From contig CP121458.1 of assembly GCA_029690005.1 (NCBI GenBank), positions 124,001-188,000 on the forward strand: a stretch of DNA of 64,000 nt, given 5' to 3'. The notes under the pieces are model-generated. The model ran no database searches. It saw only the letters and a list, made by a program, of their open reading frames with translations, and was not told where the DNA came from. The translations under genes and the position numbers were made by a program. The stretch comes from Prescottella defluvii. GTDB lineage: Bacteria; Actinomycetota; Actinomycetes; Mycobacteriales; Mycobacteriaceae. How positions within the stretch are numbered: position 1 is the first letter of the stretch; every line of letters starts with the position of its first letter. Shown here piece after piece: positions 23,656 to 32,991 of the stretch.

Positions 23656-24483
23656 CGCTGCCCGCACCAGGTTCCGCCCCGACCCCACCAGCAGGACCAC
23701 GCACACGACGACGGCGGGCCACACCAGGACCAGGCCGACGGGGCGCAGCCAGGCGGCGTCCGACGACGTCGCCACGGTCAGCGACGCCGCCGACGTCATG
23801 CCCATGGGGAAGGCGGTGGACCAGCGGCGCACGTCGTAGTGCAGTCGCGGCCAGCGAATCTCGGAGACCACCAGGATCGCGTAGCCGGTCATCGCGAGGC
23901 ACACGATGACGGTGCCCGCGACCTGGATCGCATGATGCACTCCCTCGGACCAACCGGCGGCCTCCGTCGCCGGTGCGAGCTTGCCTGCGGCCACCGCACT
24001 GATCGCGAGGCCACCCGCGAACACCCATTGATCGCCCGCGCCGACGCGAAACTGGTTGTACGAGAAGCGGACGAACACCACCAGGTAGAAAAACAGCCCC
24101 AGCAGGAAAGCCACGAACGCGGGCACGGTCAGCCAGTGCGCCGGCGCCGACACGACGAGCACCGCCCCGAGCGCCGCCCACCCGACGGGGTTCCAGTCCA
24201 ACAGCACGCACCGAGCCCCGAGCACGCACGTCGCGGCGACACCAGTCAGTGCCTGTGGGGCGTTTGCCTCGTTCACCCAGCGGACGCGGTCGCCCAACAG
24301 GCGTCCGGCGAACACCGCGACCAGCACGATCCAGATGAGTCCGCCGACGACCAGCCAGATCAGCGAGAACCACTCGACATCCGCGAGTTGCAGCGCCACC
24401 GACACGATGCCGGCCGACATGGCCGCGGCGCCGGCGCCTGCCGGAATGGCGGTCAGCGCGCGGCCCACGACCCGCAACGACAC
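23647..24483 (-). CDS. TDT / TehA-SLAC1 family membrane transporter
   Basis: About 278 residues with eight to ten hydrophobic helices and little extramembrane sequence. The opening AGAGAAAMSAGIVSVALQLAD is the glycine-rich start of the tellurite-resistance/dicarboxylate (TDT) or SLAC1 anion-channel family. A second family mark is RWSTAFPMGMTSAASLTVAT near the C-terminus. I chose GTG 24483 because it lies 2 nt from the AI-2E gene stop, implying an operon. The substrate is unknown (C4-dicarboxylate, malate, sulfite or tellurite are precedents). The stop codon is inside a repeat element. Confidence 0.75.
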   Translation of the reverse strand: MSLRVVGRALTAIPAGAGAAAMSAGIVSVALQLADVEWFSLIWLVVGGLIWIVLVAVFAGRLLGDRVRWVNEANAPQALTGVAATCVLGARCVLLDWNPVGWAALGAVLVVSAPAHWLTVPAFVAFLLGLFFYLVVFVRFSYNQFRVGAGDQWVFAGGLAISAVAAGKLAPATEAAGWSEGVHHAIQVAGTVIVCLAMTGYAILVVSEIRWPRLHYDVRRWSTAFPMGMTSAASLTVATSSDAAWLRPVGLVLVWPAVVVCVVLLVGSGRNLVRAASA

Positions 24484-24485
24484 GA

Positions 24486-25715
24486 TCAGGTGTCGGCTGC
24501 GGCGACGGGCACTGCCGGACCGGTCTGTGCCGTCGACCCGTCGGACGGTACCTGGTCTTCGGCGACCGGCGGGTCGTCGTCCGGTGGTTCGTCGCCCGGC
24601 AGTTTCGACTCGTCCGGGGCCTTCTCCCCGATCAGGACGTTGACCCAGCGAGTGGACGGGTCGATGTCGAGCAGCATCGCCTTGACCAGGAGCGTCAGCG
24701 GAATCGCGAGCAGGGCGCCGAGCGCGCCGAGCACCCAGGTCCAGAACACCAGCGACAGGAACGTCATCGTCACGCTGATGCCGACGGCGTCGCCCACGAA
24801 TTTCGGCTGGATGATCGACTGGATGACGAAGTTGATCACGCAGTAGACGACGACGACCCACGCCATCAGGCCCGGCCCGCCCTCGAGCAACGCCAGCAAT
24901 GCCGGCGGGATGAGCCCGATGACGAACCCGATGTTGGGAATGTAGTTGGTGATGAACGACAGCAGTGCCCACAGCACGGGCAGCGGGACGCCCATCAGCC
25001 AGAGCGCCCCACCGTCGAAGACTGCGACGATGAGACCGAACACGGTGGAGACGACAAGGTACTTGCGCGTTCCGTGAGCGAAAGTCGAAAGGGCATAGGA
25101 GATTTCGGGCCGAGCGCGCGCAATGATACGCATCTTCTCACCCATGGCCATCCCGTCGAAGGCCATGAACAGTAGCAGCGCGAGAACGAAGAAGAGGTTC
25201 GAGAACACTCCGAGCAGGCTCTGCAGAATCGATTCCAGAAAGGTGACGACCTTGCCTAGGTCGATGCCGCTCAGGGCGTTGTGGATCTGGTCGGAATTGA
25301 CGCCCGCATCAGCCAGCGTCGAGCGCAGACCGTCGAGGAGGTCGTCGACGGTGTCCGCGTACTGCGGCAACTCGGTGGCCAGCTGGGCGGCCGACAGCAC
25401 CAGCGCGCCGATGAGGCCCAAGAGGATCAGGTTCACCACGATCAGTGCGCCCGCCATGCCGACCCACTTGGGCAGCCCCCTGCGCTGCGCCCACGACTGG
25501 ATCGGCTGCACAGCGATGGTGAGCATCAGGGCCAGGAACACGGGGCCGACGATCCCGGCGAACACCTTGATCCCAGCGATCGAAACGACCACACCCGCGC
25601 CCGCCAGCAGCACGATCAAACCGCGGGGGATCGCCCACGGTGCCGGCGCCAGAGATAGCGCCGGCACCGAAGTCGCTGTCCGCGTGGATGGTGATTTATG
25701 TGAGAGCATCAGCAT
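24486..25715 (-). CDS. AI-2E family transporter
   Basis: An intact 409-residue membrane protein with about eight helices. Family features are the paired N-terminal helices ahead of AVQPIQSWAQRRGLPKWVG, a cytoplasmic helical stretch in the middle, ITNYIPNIGFVIGLIPPALL, and a late FVGDAVGISVTMTFLSLVFW. The C-terminal 55 residues form an acidic, proline-rich tail (PDDDPPVAEDQVPSDG) that is probably disordered and cytoplasmic. The family name comes from autoinducer-2 export, but members also act in Na+/H+ antiport or unknown transport. A GGGAGGGAATGC site precedes the start. It is probably co-transcribed with the TDT gene downstream. Confidence 0.88.
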   Translation of the reverse strand: MLMLSHKSPSTRTATSVPALSLAPAPWAIPRGLIVLLAGAGVVVSIAGIKVFAGIVGPVFLALMLTIAVQPIQSWAQRRGLPKWVGMAGALIVVNLILLGLIGALVLSAAQLATELPQYADTVDDLLDGLRSTLADAGVNSDQIHNALSGIDLGKVVTFLESILQSLLGVFSNLFFVLALLLFMAFDGMAMGEKMRIIARARPEISYALSTFAHGTRKYLVVSTVFGLIVAVFDGGALWLMGVPLPVLWALLSFITNYIPNIGFVIGLIPPALLALLEGGPGLMAWVVVVYCVINFVIQSIIQPKFVGDAVGISVTMTFLSLVFWTWVLGALGALLAIPLTLLVKAMLLDIDPSTRWVNVLIGEKAPDESKLPGDEPPDDDPPVAEDQVPSDGSTAQTGPAVPVAAADT

Positions 25716-25745
25716 TCCCTCCCGGACCGAGAACGACCCGCGCGA

Positions 25746-26233
25746 TCACTCCGCGAAAACTTCGCGCAGGTGAGCTTCCTGCTCGTGCGACAGGTTCGTG
25801 GAGATCAATTCGGCGTGCTGGCCGTGGAATTCCTCGTGGACGCGGTCGAGGGTCTCGTCCGACGTGAGGACGCACAAGGCCGACGTCCCGGGGTGATCTT
25901 GTCCTTGAGGCGCTTGATGAAGTCGTCGTCGATCCCGACGTCGCTCAGCGCCCCGCTCACCGCACCGACCGCGGCGCCCACGACAGCGCCGATCAGCGGG
26001 ATGAAGAACAGGATGCCGAACAGCAAGCCCCAGAACGTGCCCCCCAGTGCGCCGATACCAGCGAGGTTCGTGAGTTGGCGGGTCTTCGGCTTCTTCCGCC
26101 CCTCCGGCCAACTCACCACTGCGGCATCGTGAATGGATATCAATGCCTCCTTCTGGAGGTCTTCCAGCGTCGTGATCGCGGTGTCCGCCCCGGTCGGGGA
26201 TGCGAACTTCCAGACGGTCAATGTTCCAGCCAT
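25746..26233 (-). CDS. DUF1269 domain membrane protein
   Basis: About 162 residues. The N-terminus has the family signature MAGTLTVWKFASPTGADTAI and EDLQKEALISIHDAAVVSW. A glycine-rich hydrophobic hairpin follows (GALGGTFWGLLFGILFFIPL, then AVVGAAVGAVSGAL), then an alpha/beta tail ending LSHEQEAHLREVFAE. One missing G near 25890 breaks the frame; with it the tail reads KDKITPGTSALCVLTSDET. A GGAGAG site precedes ATG 26233. The family is widespread and uncharacterised, with a possible role in membrane stress. It lies 30 bp upstream of the AI-2E gene in the same direction. Confidence 0.8.
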
Positions 26234-26344
26234 GGGGCTCTCCTCGCACAGTGGGGTCCGGCCGGGTCGGCCTCACCAGCACCGTACGAACAGAGTCACC
26301 ACGAAACCTCACACATTTCGGGTGAACGCACGACAGCAGAGCAG

Positions 26345-27752
26345 CTAGACGATCCTGCGCAGGATCTTGATCTTCCGGTCCGTGTAGGGCGGGTAGACCA
26401 GGCTGGGTCCGGCTTGAAGGGCTGCACAAGTACGCCTTTTCGATGGCTGAACGTCTCGAAGCCCCACTTGCCGTTGTAGGCGCCGATACCGCTGCGGCCG
26501 ACCCCGCCGAACGGCAGTCCCGGCACCGCATAGTGCACCGCGGCATGGTTGACGACGGCGCCGCCCGAACTGATGTCGGACAACAGCCGGCGCCGAACGG
26601 CATGCGACCTGGTGAAGAAGTAGGCCGCGAGGGGCTTCGGTCGGGCATGCACGAAGTCGATGGCGTCGTCCAGCGAATCGACCGTCAACACAGGCAGAAT
26701 CGGCCCGAAGATCTCCTCGTGCAGGACCGAATCGTCGGGATCGGGGTCCACCAGCACGGTCGGCTCCATCGTCAGCGTGGCTCGATCCGCTCCACCGCCG
26801 AATACGACCGTGCCACCGGTGCGTGCCAAATATTCGGTGAGGCGGGCTAAGCGCCTCTCGTCGACGATCCGCATTCCGAGTGACGGAGCGCCGGAGCGGA
26901 ACTCGGTGATGGTGCGAACGAGGCGGTCCACCAGACCGTCTCGAACGGCTCGATCGACCAGCACGTAGTCGGGCGCGAGACAGGTCTGGCCCGAGTTGAC
27001 GAGCTTCGTCCACGCGATGCGGCGCGCCGCAACGTCGAGGTCCGCATCGCTGGTGACGATCGCCGGACACTTGCCACCGAGTTCGAGGGTCACGGGCGAG
27101 AGCCGTTGGGCTGCGCCGGCCATGACCTTCCTGCCGATCTCGGTACCACCGGTGAAGAACACGTGGTCGAACCCCTGCGACAAGAGTTCCTGCGTGACGC
27201 TCGCATCCCCCTCGGTCACGGCAACGGAGTCGGAGTCGACGTATTCGGGAAGCAGTCGGGCCAGCAGCCGCGACGACTCCGGGGCCATCTCGGATGGTTT
27301 GACCACCGCGCAGTTCCCGGCCGCCACCGCGGCGACGAGTGGATTGAGGGTGAGCGCGACCGGGTAGTTCCACGCCCCGATGACGAGCACCACCCCGAGT
27401 GGCTCGTACTGCACCCAGCCCACCGCGGGCATCCGATTGAGCGGCACGGGTTGCGGCCGTCGACGCATCCACCAGCGAACCCGTTTACGCGCGTATGCCG
27501 CCTCGTTTCTGACGGTGGAGATGTCGGTGAGCAAGGATTCGACCGGGTCACGGTCGAGATCCGCGGCGAGCGCACGTACGATCTCGCTCTCGCGCTCGAC
27601 CATCATGAGCTCGATGCCGCGTAACTGTTCGATTCGCCAACGCGCGCTCCGGGTCCGGCCGGTGGCATACACCCGGCGAAGGCCGTCGACGACTTCTGCG
27701 ACCCGGGTCCGGCGGCCGTGGTGTCGGGATTCGTGGTCAACTCGTTCGTCAT
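26345..27752 (-). CDS. Aldehyde dehydrogenase (ALDH3-like)
   Basis: About 469 residues. NAD(P)-dependent oxidation of aldehydes, probably fatty or aromatic. Visible motifs are VLVIGAWNYPVALTLNPLVA, the cofactor loop FFTGGTEIGRKVMAGAAQ, the catalytic Glu in VTLELGGKCPAIV, the catalytic Cys in NSGQTCLAPDYVL, and EIFGPILPVLTVDSLDDAI. The C-terminal LVYPPYTDRKIKILRRI tail is typical of the ALDH3/CoxNIR group. The frame breaks near 27715 (N-terminus, after MTNELTTNPDTTA) and near 26395 (one C restores PDPSLVYPPYTD). It lies between unrelated genes. Confidence 0.92.
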
Positions 27753-27937
27753 GGCGGACCCGCCTCGATGATGTCGAGTGAGGAGTGCCTGGCGCACAGC
27801 GACATTGGAGAGGGGCACGTGCGTCTTCGCGTCCGTCCTCACAACCGTTCGATCGGGGCCGAGCGCCCCGCGTACCTGTCATCGACTGTTGTCGTCAAGC
27901 GCGTGTCAGTCAAGACCCCCGTGCGGTTACAGCCTGT

Positions 27938-28369
27938 TCAATGGCGGGGTAACTCGTCCGGAAACCGGTAGTCGCAGCCGAGTTCGTCGGTGGACCGCGT
28001 TCCCCACTCGTCGCGGAACCACGCGACGCACGCGTCGGCGACCAGTCGGACGTCGCGGGTGAACAGGTAGCCGTCGGTGCAGTCGGCGAAGTGGTCGTCG
28101 AAGAACCAGTGGTCCAGCGGCAGTCCGTCGACCGAGTAGTCGGCGAGCGTGAGTTGATCGAGGACGGTGCGCGACCTCCGGAGCAGCAGGACACCGTCGT
28201 CGAGCACCTGGATCTGTGCGCACACGACTTCTTCGCCCTCGTCGTGGCTGCGGTATTCGCTCGGCCCCATCTCGAGCATGAACGCCACTGGCTGGTCGGT
28301 CAGCGAGTCGACCAGCCAGTCGACCATCCCTGCCCACGAAACCCCCGACGATCGCGCATAGTCGGCCAC
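27938..28369 (-). CDS. Uncharacterised 143-residue acidic protein
   Basis: An intact, soluble, acidic protein (MADYARSSGVSWAGMVDWLV at the N-terminus, EWGTRSTDELGCDYRFPDEL near the end) with several aromatic residues and no membrane segment. The layout (N-terminal helix, central beta strands such as VVCAQIQVLDDGVLLLRRS, terminal helix) suggests a small alpha/beta protein, perhaps of the type III chaperone-like/TY-Chap or immunity-protein sort; I do not recognise a family. It lies 78 bp downstream of the alkyl-sulfatase-type gene on the same strand. The 185-bp gap before the aldehyde dehydrogenase holds nothing recognisable. Confidence 0.65.
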   Translation of the reverse strand: MADYARSSGVSWAGMVDWLVDSLTDQPVAFMLEMGPSEYRSHDEGEEVVCAQIQVLDDGVLLLRRSRTVLDQLTLADYSVDGLPLDHWFFDDHFADCTDGYLFTRDVRLVADACVAWFRDEWGTRSTDELGCDYRFPDELPRH

Positions 28370-28447
28370 CGTTCTCCCTCCCTCGGTCAGCGACCCCTCC
28401 CCGACGAACCTATCGGTCGGCTACGACACCTCGGCGGGCACACCTCC

Positions 28448-30339
28448 TCACGGCGTCACGATCGCGAAGCTCGGATCCGTGTCGTCCAGATAGTTGGCGA
28501 ACTCGCTCAGTCTGCGGACATCTCCCACCGCGTCGACCCGCCCGTCGGCTATGGCCTCGGGCAGGTCGACCAGGCCGAGCAGGACCCCGAACAGCAGGGA
28601 ACGCGTGATGACGAACCGGGCATCCGGATCGGGGACGGGACGAGCGTCGTCGAGGTCCCAGTGCACGAGCACGCCGTTGCGCAGTTCCATCCGGTGCACA
28701 CGTTCGTCGTCGATGATGTCCCAGTCGATCACGATGCGGGCGTGCCACGCCTTGGGTCCGTCGACGCGCAGCGAGATCGCATCGAACAGTTGCTCCACCG
28801 ACAGGGTCCGTGCGAGGTCGGGTGCCGCCACCTGAGTCTGGGAACCGATTGGGCCACTGCGCAGTTCCATCGCTCCCGTGAGGTAGGCGTTGCGCCAGGC
28901 AGCGTTCTCGGCACCGTACCCGAGTTGTTCGAGCGTGGCGGCCTGCAGTTCTCGGGCGTCGACGTTGTCGGGGTCGGCGAACACGACGTAGTCGACGACC
29001 TGCGCGACCCATCGGAAATCACCGTCCTCGAACGACTTCCGCGCCTTGCGTAGGACCTCCTCGGGTCCGCCCATGAACTCGACGTGCCGCTTCGCCGATT
29101 CGACGGGCGGATAGTCCCACAGGTGCGCGGGATTACCGTCGAACCATCCTGCGTAACGCTGGTAGATGGCCTTGACGGTGTGACTGACCGAACCGTAGTA
29201 GCCCCGTGCGTGCCACGACTTCCCGAGGACGGGCGGCAGCTCGAGCTCCTCGGCGATCTCGATACCGGTGCTGCCCTGGTTCATTCGTCGAACGGTCTGA
29301 TCGTGCAGATAGGCGTACACGTCCCGCTGCCGGGCGAGGAACTCGGTGAGCCGCTCGGTCCCCCATGTGGGCCAGTGGTGGGACGCGAACAGCACGTCCG
29401 AGTCGGCCGCGTACCGATGGATCGCATCGGTGAGGTGCTTGGCCCAGACGTGCGGATCCCGCACCGGTGCCCCACTCAGCGTGAGGAGGTTGCGCAGCGT
29501 GTGGGTTGCGGTCTCCGCCAGGCACAGCGCCCGCCGGTCCGGCAGGTGGAAGTTCATCTCGGCCGGAGCCCCGGTGCCCGGCGTCGTCTGGAACTCGAAC
29601 TGGACGCCGTCGACCGTCTCGGTGTGGCCTGTGTGTTCGACGAGGACCGTGGGCGCGATCAGCGTGACGGTTCCGGTCGACGTCGGCCCGCCGGCGCCGG
29701 ATCGGACCGACCCGCGCGGGTTCCGTGGCAGCGCGGTCCCGTTCATGTACACGGCGCGGCGGGCCGTCGCCGTGCCGACGTACACGTTCTCGGAGACCGC
29801 GTGTTCGATCAGACCGGCCGGCGCGATCACCGGGCAGCGACCGGCCTCGACGGACTCGATGTCGGTGACGCCCTTGACGCCGCCGAAATGATCGACGTGC
29901 GAATGGGTGTGGATCACCCCGACAACGGGGCGGTCTCCGCGGTGCTCCCGGTAGAGGGCCAGCGCCGCCGCGGCGGTCTCGGCGCAGCTGAGGGGATCGA
30001 TGACGACGACACCGGTGTCGCCCTCGACGATCGTCATGTTCGAAATGCCCAGACCGCGAACCTGGTAGATACCGCCGCACACCTCGAAAAGTCCCTGCTT
30101 GGCGGCGAGTCGACTCCGCCTCCACAGGTTCGGATTCACCGTCGGCGGGCACTCGGCGTCCAGGTACGGGTAGGAGTCGTTGTCCACACGACGGTTCCGT
30201 CGGCGGCCCGGACCACGCTGGTAGTCCTGGCCGCCACGAAGCCGCGCTCGACGTCGGCGGCGTCCTCGTCGGGCAGGGATGCCACGGATCGCGCGTTGGC
30301 CGCGGCGATCTCGGGTGTCGCATCTGCCGGAACCGTCAT
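28448..30339 (-). CDS. Alkyl sulfatase-type metallo-beta-lactamase-fold hydrolase
   Basis: About 631 residues. The MBL domain carries the zinc motif HTHSHVDHFGG and further ligands in GAPAEMNFHLPDRRALCLAE and VLFASHHWPTWG. A helical dimerisation region and a C-terminal SCP2-like domain (from about residue 510) follow, giving the SdsA1/BDS1 linear alkyl-sulfatase architecture. Such enzymes cleave alkyl sulfates, usually secondary or primary C6-C12, to alcohol and sulfate. The frame breaks near 30184: GTGTGGACAAC needs one more G to give VWDNDSYPYLD, which joins the MTVPADATPEIAAANARSVA N-terminus at ATG 30339. No Sec signal is visible. It is divergent from the PLDc_N/SHOCT gene. Confidence 0.88.
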
Positions 30340-30512
30340 CGCGAAGCCCCTATCGGAAGTCACATTCGTGGATCGGTTCGCGTCAATCATCACCCGTTCA
30401 TCGATTATTCGTTGCGACTTGGATTTCACCCGCCCCGAATGACGCAATTGAGCCGCGGTCTGTGTCACAGTCAGATGCACTTTCGACCGACCATGTGAAT
30501 GGAGCCGTCCTC

Positions 30513-30892
30513 ATGGACTCTTTCTGGGATTTCTCTGGGTGATTCTCGTCAGCTTCGCGTTCATCGCGTACTTGATGCTGCTGTTCTCGATCATCACGGA
30601 CCTGTTCCGGGATCACAAGAGCTCCGGCTGGGTCAAGGCGATCTGGGTGGTCTTCCTGATCATCCTCCCGTTCATCACTGCGCTGGTCTATCTGATCGTC
30701 AAGGGCGACGACATGACGAAGCGCTCGGTGCGGGCCGCCCAGCAGATGCAGGACGCGCAGGAGTCCTACATCCGTCAGGTCGCGGGCAAGTCGAGCGCCG
30801 ACCAGATCGCCGACGCGAAGGCTCTGCTCGACGCCGGAACCATCACGCAGGATGAGTTCCAGTCGCTCAAGGCCAAGGCGCTGGCGAGCTGA
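30513..30892 (+). CDS. PLDc_N plus SHOCT domain membrane protein
   Basis: About 127 residues. Two N-terminal helices (FFWVILVSFAFIAYLMLLFS, then IWVVFLIILPFITALVYLIV) form the PLDc_N-type hairpin. The C-terminal SHOCT motif reads DQIADAKALLDAGTITQDEF, then FQSLKAKALAS. One T missing near 30533 (GATTTCTCTGGG) splits MDSFWDF from FWVILVS; ATG 30513 has GGAG upstream and is the expected start. Such small actinobacterial proteins are probably membrane-stress or oligomerisation factors; the function is not established. It has its own terminator and is divergent from the alkyl sulfatase gene. Confidence 0.78.
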
Positions 30893-30910
30893 CCCCGCGA
30901 TTCCGCTTCG

Positions 30911-30943
30911 CGATGCCGCGTCCCTGTGTGGGGCGCGGCATCG
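30911..30943 (+). terminator. Terminator hairpin after the SHOCT-domain gene
   Basis: Arms cgatgccgcgtccc (30911-30924) and ggggcgcggcatcg (30930-30943) pair over 14 bp with one G-U pair around a 5-nt loop. They are followed by tcgtttcc. The hairpin lies 18 nt past the stop. Confidence 0.75.
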
Positions 30944-31010
30944 TCGTTTCCGGACGTGGCGGCCGCCATACCGCAACACGTCCCTTTCCTGCCTGTGGAA
31001 AACTCGGCAC

Positions 31011-32267
31011 GTGGGAACTAGCACTCGGATGACACTGCGGGGCCGTCTGGCGCTGCGCGCGGCCGCGGCGGCGGCGTGGGCGTCGCAGAAGGCCGGCCGC
31101 GGCAAGGGCTCGATGATCGGCGGCCTGATCGCCCTCAAGATCGACCCGACGCTGATGCAGCAGCTCGGCCGCGGACGCCGGACGGTCGTGATCACCGGCA
31201 CCAACGGCAAGTCCACCACCACCCGCATGACCGCGGCTGCGCTGGCGACGGTCGACGAGGTCGCTACGCAGGCCGACGGCGCCAACATGGACGCCGGAAT
31301 CGTGGCGGCGCTCTCCGCCCGCGTCGACGCCCCGCTGGCCGCGCTCGAGGTGGACGAACTGCACGTCCCGCACGTGTCGGACGCCGTGAACCCCGAGGTC
31401 GTGGTGCTGCTGAACCTGAGCCGCGACCAGCTGGACCGAGTCGGCGAGATCAACATGATCGAACGCAAGCTGCGCGCCGGGCTCGAGCGCCATCCGGACG
31501 CGATCGTGGTCGCGAACTGTGACGACGTGCTGGTCACCTCGGTCGCCTACGACTGCAAGAACGTGATCTGGGTGGCCGCCGGCGGCGGCTGGGCCGGCGA
31601 CTCCGTCAGCTGCCCGCGCACCGGCGAGCCGATCGTGTGGGACGGCCCGCACTGGCGCAGCACCGGCTCGGACTTCGCGCGCCCGACACCCGACTGGTGG
31701 CTCGACGACGACAACCTGTACGGGCCGGACGGTCTCGTGATCCCGATGAAGCTGACCCTTCCGGGCAAGGCGAACCGCGGCAACGCGGCGCAGGCCGTGG
31801 CCGCGGCCGTCGCGATGGGCGCGGAGGCGGAGGACGCCGTCGCCGCCGCGTCGATCGTCGAGGAGGTCGCCGGCCGGTACAGCACAGTGCAGGTGGGCTC
31901 ACACTCGGTACACATGCTGCTGGCGAAGAATCCGGCCGGCTGGCAGGAGGCGCTGTCGATGATCGACCACAGCGTCGACGGCCTCGTCATCGCCGTCAAC
32001 GGTCAGGTGCCCGACGGCGAGGACCTGTCGTGGCTGTGGGACGTGCGCTTCGAGCACTTCGAGGGCGTCAAGGTGGTCGCGGCCGGCGAACGCGGCACCG
32101 ACCTCGCGGTACGGCTCACGTATGCGGGCGTCGAGCACACCCTCGAGCACGATCCGATGCGGGCGATCGCGTCGTGTCCGCCCGGACGGGTCGAGGTGCT
32201 CGCGAACTACACGGCCTTCCGTGACCTGAACACCGCAATCGCGAAGGAGAACAGCCGCGATGTCTGA
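31011..32267 (+). CDS. murT: Lipid II isoglutaminyl synthase, MurT subunit
   Basis: Mur-ligase-like subunit that, with GatD, amidates the D-glutamate of lipid II in peptidoglycan synthesis. The ATP site TGTNGKSTTTRMTAAAL is near residue 60. VVVLLNLSRDQLDRVGEINM is typical of the Mur central domain, and the C-terminal DUF1727 part includes LAKNPAGWQEAL and WDVRFEHFEG. The four-Cys zinc ribbon of classical MurT looks degenerate here: only YDCKN and SCPRTGEP carry Cys. The start is GTG 31011 or ATG 31029, with no decisive ribosome site for either. The frame is intact and overlaps gatD by 8 bp. Confidence 0.94.
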   Translation: MGTSTRMTLRGRLALRAAAAAAWASQKAGRGKGSMIGGLIALKIDPTLMQQLGRGRRTVVITGTNGKSTTTRMTAAALATVDEVATQADGANMDAGIVAALSARVDAPLAALEVDELHVPHVSDAVNPEVVVLLNLSRDQLDRVGEINMIERKLRAGLERHPDAIVVANCDDVLVTSVAYDCKNVIWVAAGGGWAGDSVSCPRTGEPIVWDGPHWRSTGSDFARPTPDWWLDDDNLYGPDGLVIPMKLTLPGKANRGNAAQAVAAAVAMGAEAEDAVAAASIVEEVAGRYSTVQVGSHSVHMLLAKNPAGWQEALSMIDHSVDGLVIAVNGQVPDGEDLSWLWDVRFEHFEGVKVVAAGERGTDLAVRLTYAGVEHTLEHDPMRAIASCPPGRVEVLANYTAFRDLNTAIAKENSRDV

Positions 32268-32973
32268 GTCCACGGTCCGCATCGGCCTCGTCCTGCCCGA
32301 CGTCATGGGCACCTACGGCGACGGCGGCAACGCCCTGATCCTGCGACAGCGCCTGCGCATGCGCGGCTACGACGCCGAGATCGTCGACATCACCCTCAGC
32401 GATCCGGTGCCCGAGTCGCTCGATCTGTACACCCTCGGCGGTGCGGAGGACTCGGCGCAGCGGCTCGCGACGCGGCACCTCAAGACCTACCCGGGGCTGC
32501 AGAAGGCGGCCGAGCGGGGTGCCCCGGTGCTGGCGATCTGCGCGGCGATCCAGGTCCTCGGACACTGGTACGAGACGTCGGGCGGCGAACGCGTGGAGGG
32601 TGTGTCGATGCTCGACGCCACCACGTCCCCGCAGGAGAAGCGTTCGATCGGTGAGGTCATCACGACGCCGCTGATCGACGGTCTCACCGCTTCCCTGTCG
32701 GGCTTCGAAAACCACCGCGGCGGAACGACTCTCGGCCCCGACGCCAAGCCGGTCGGTCGCGTGACGCACGGCGTGGGCAACGGTGTCGGCGACGGGCTCG
32801 AGGGCGTCACGCAGGGTTCGGTGATCGGCACCTACATGCACGGTCCCGTCCTGGCCCGGAACCCGGAGTTCGCCGACCTGCTGCTGAAGCGCGCCCTCGG
32901 CGTCGACGAGCTGCCGCCGCTGGATCTGCCCGAGGTGGATCTGCTGCGCCGCGAGCGGCTGCGGGTGCGCTGA
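32260..32973 (+). CDS. gatD: Lipid II isoglutaminyl synthase, glutaminase subunit GatD
   Basis: Class I glutamine amidotransferase that supplies ammonia to MurT. It is intact at 237 residues, the usual length. Cys94 in LAICAAIQVLG is the nucleophile and His194 in GTYMHGPVLARN completes the catalytic pair, as in staphylococcal GatD. GFENHRGGTTLG is another family mark. It overlaps murT by 8 bp, so the two are co-translated. Together they modify cell-wall precursors at the inner face of the membrane. Confidence 0.95.
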   Translation: MSESTVRIGLVLPDVMGTYGDGGNALILRQRLRMRGYDAEIVDITLSDPVPESLDLYTLGGAEDSAQRLATRHLKTYPGLQKAAERGAPVLAICAAIQVLGHWYETSGGERVEGVSMLDATTSPQEKRSIGEVITTPLIDGLTASLSGFENHRGGTTLGPDAKPVGRVTHGVGNGVGDGLEGVTQGSVIGTYMHGPVLARNPEFADLLLKRALGVDELPPLDLPEVDLLRRERLRVR

Positions 32974-32991
32974 CCCGAACCTACGTGCGCC

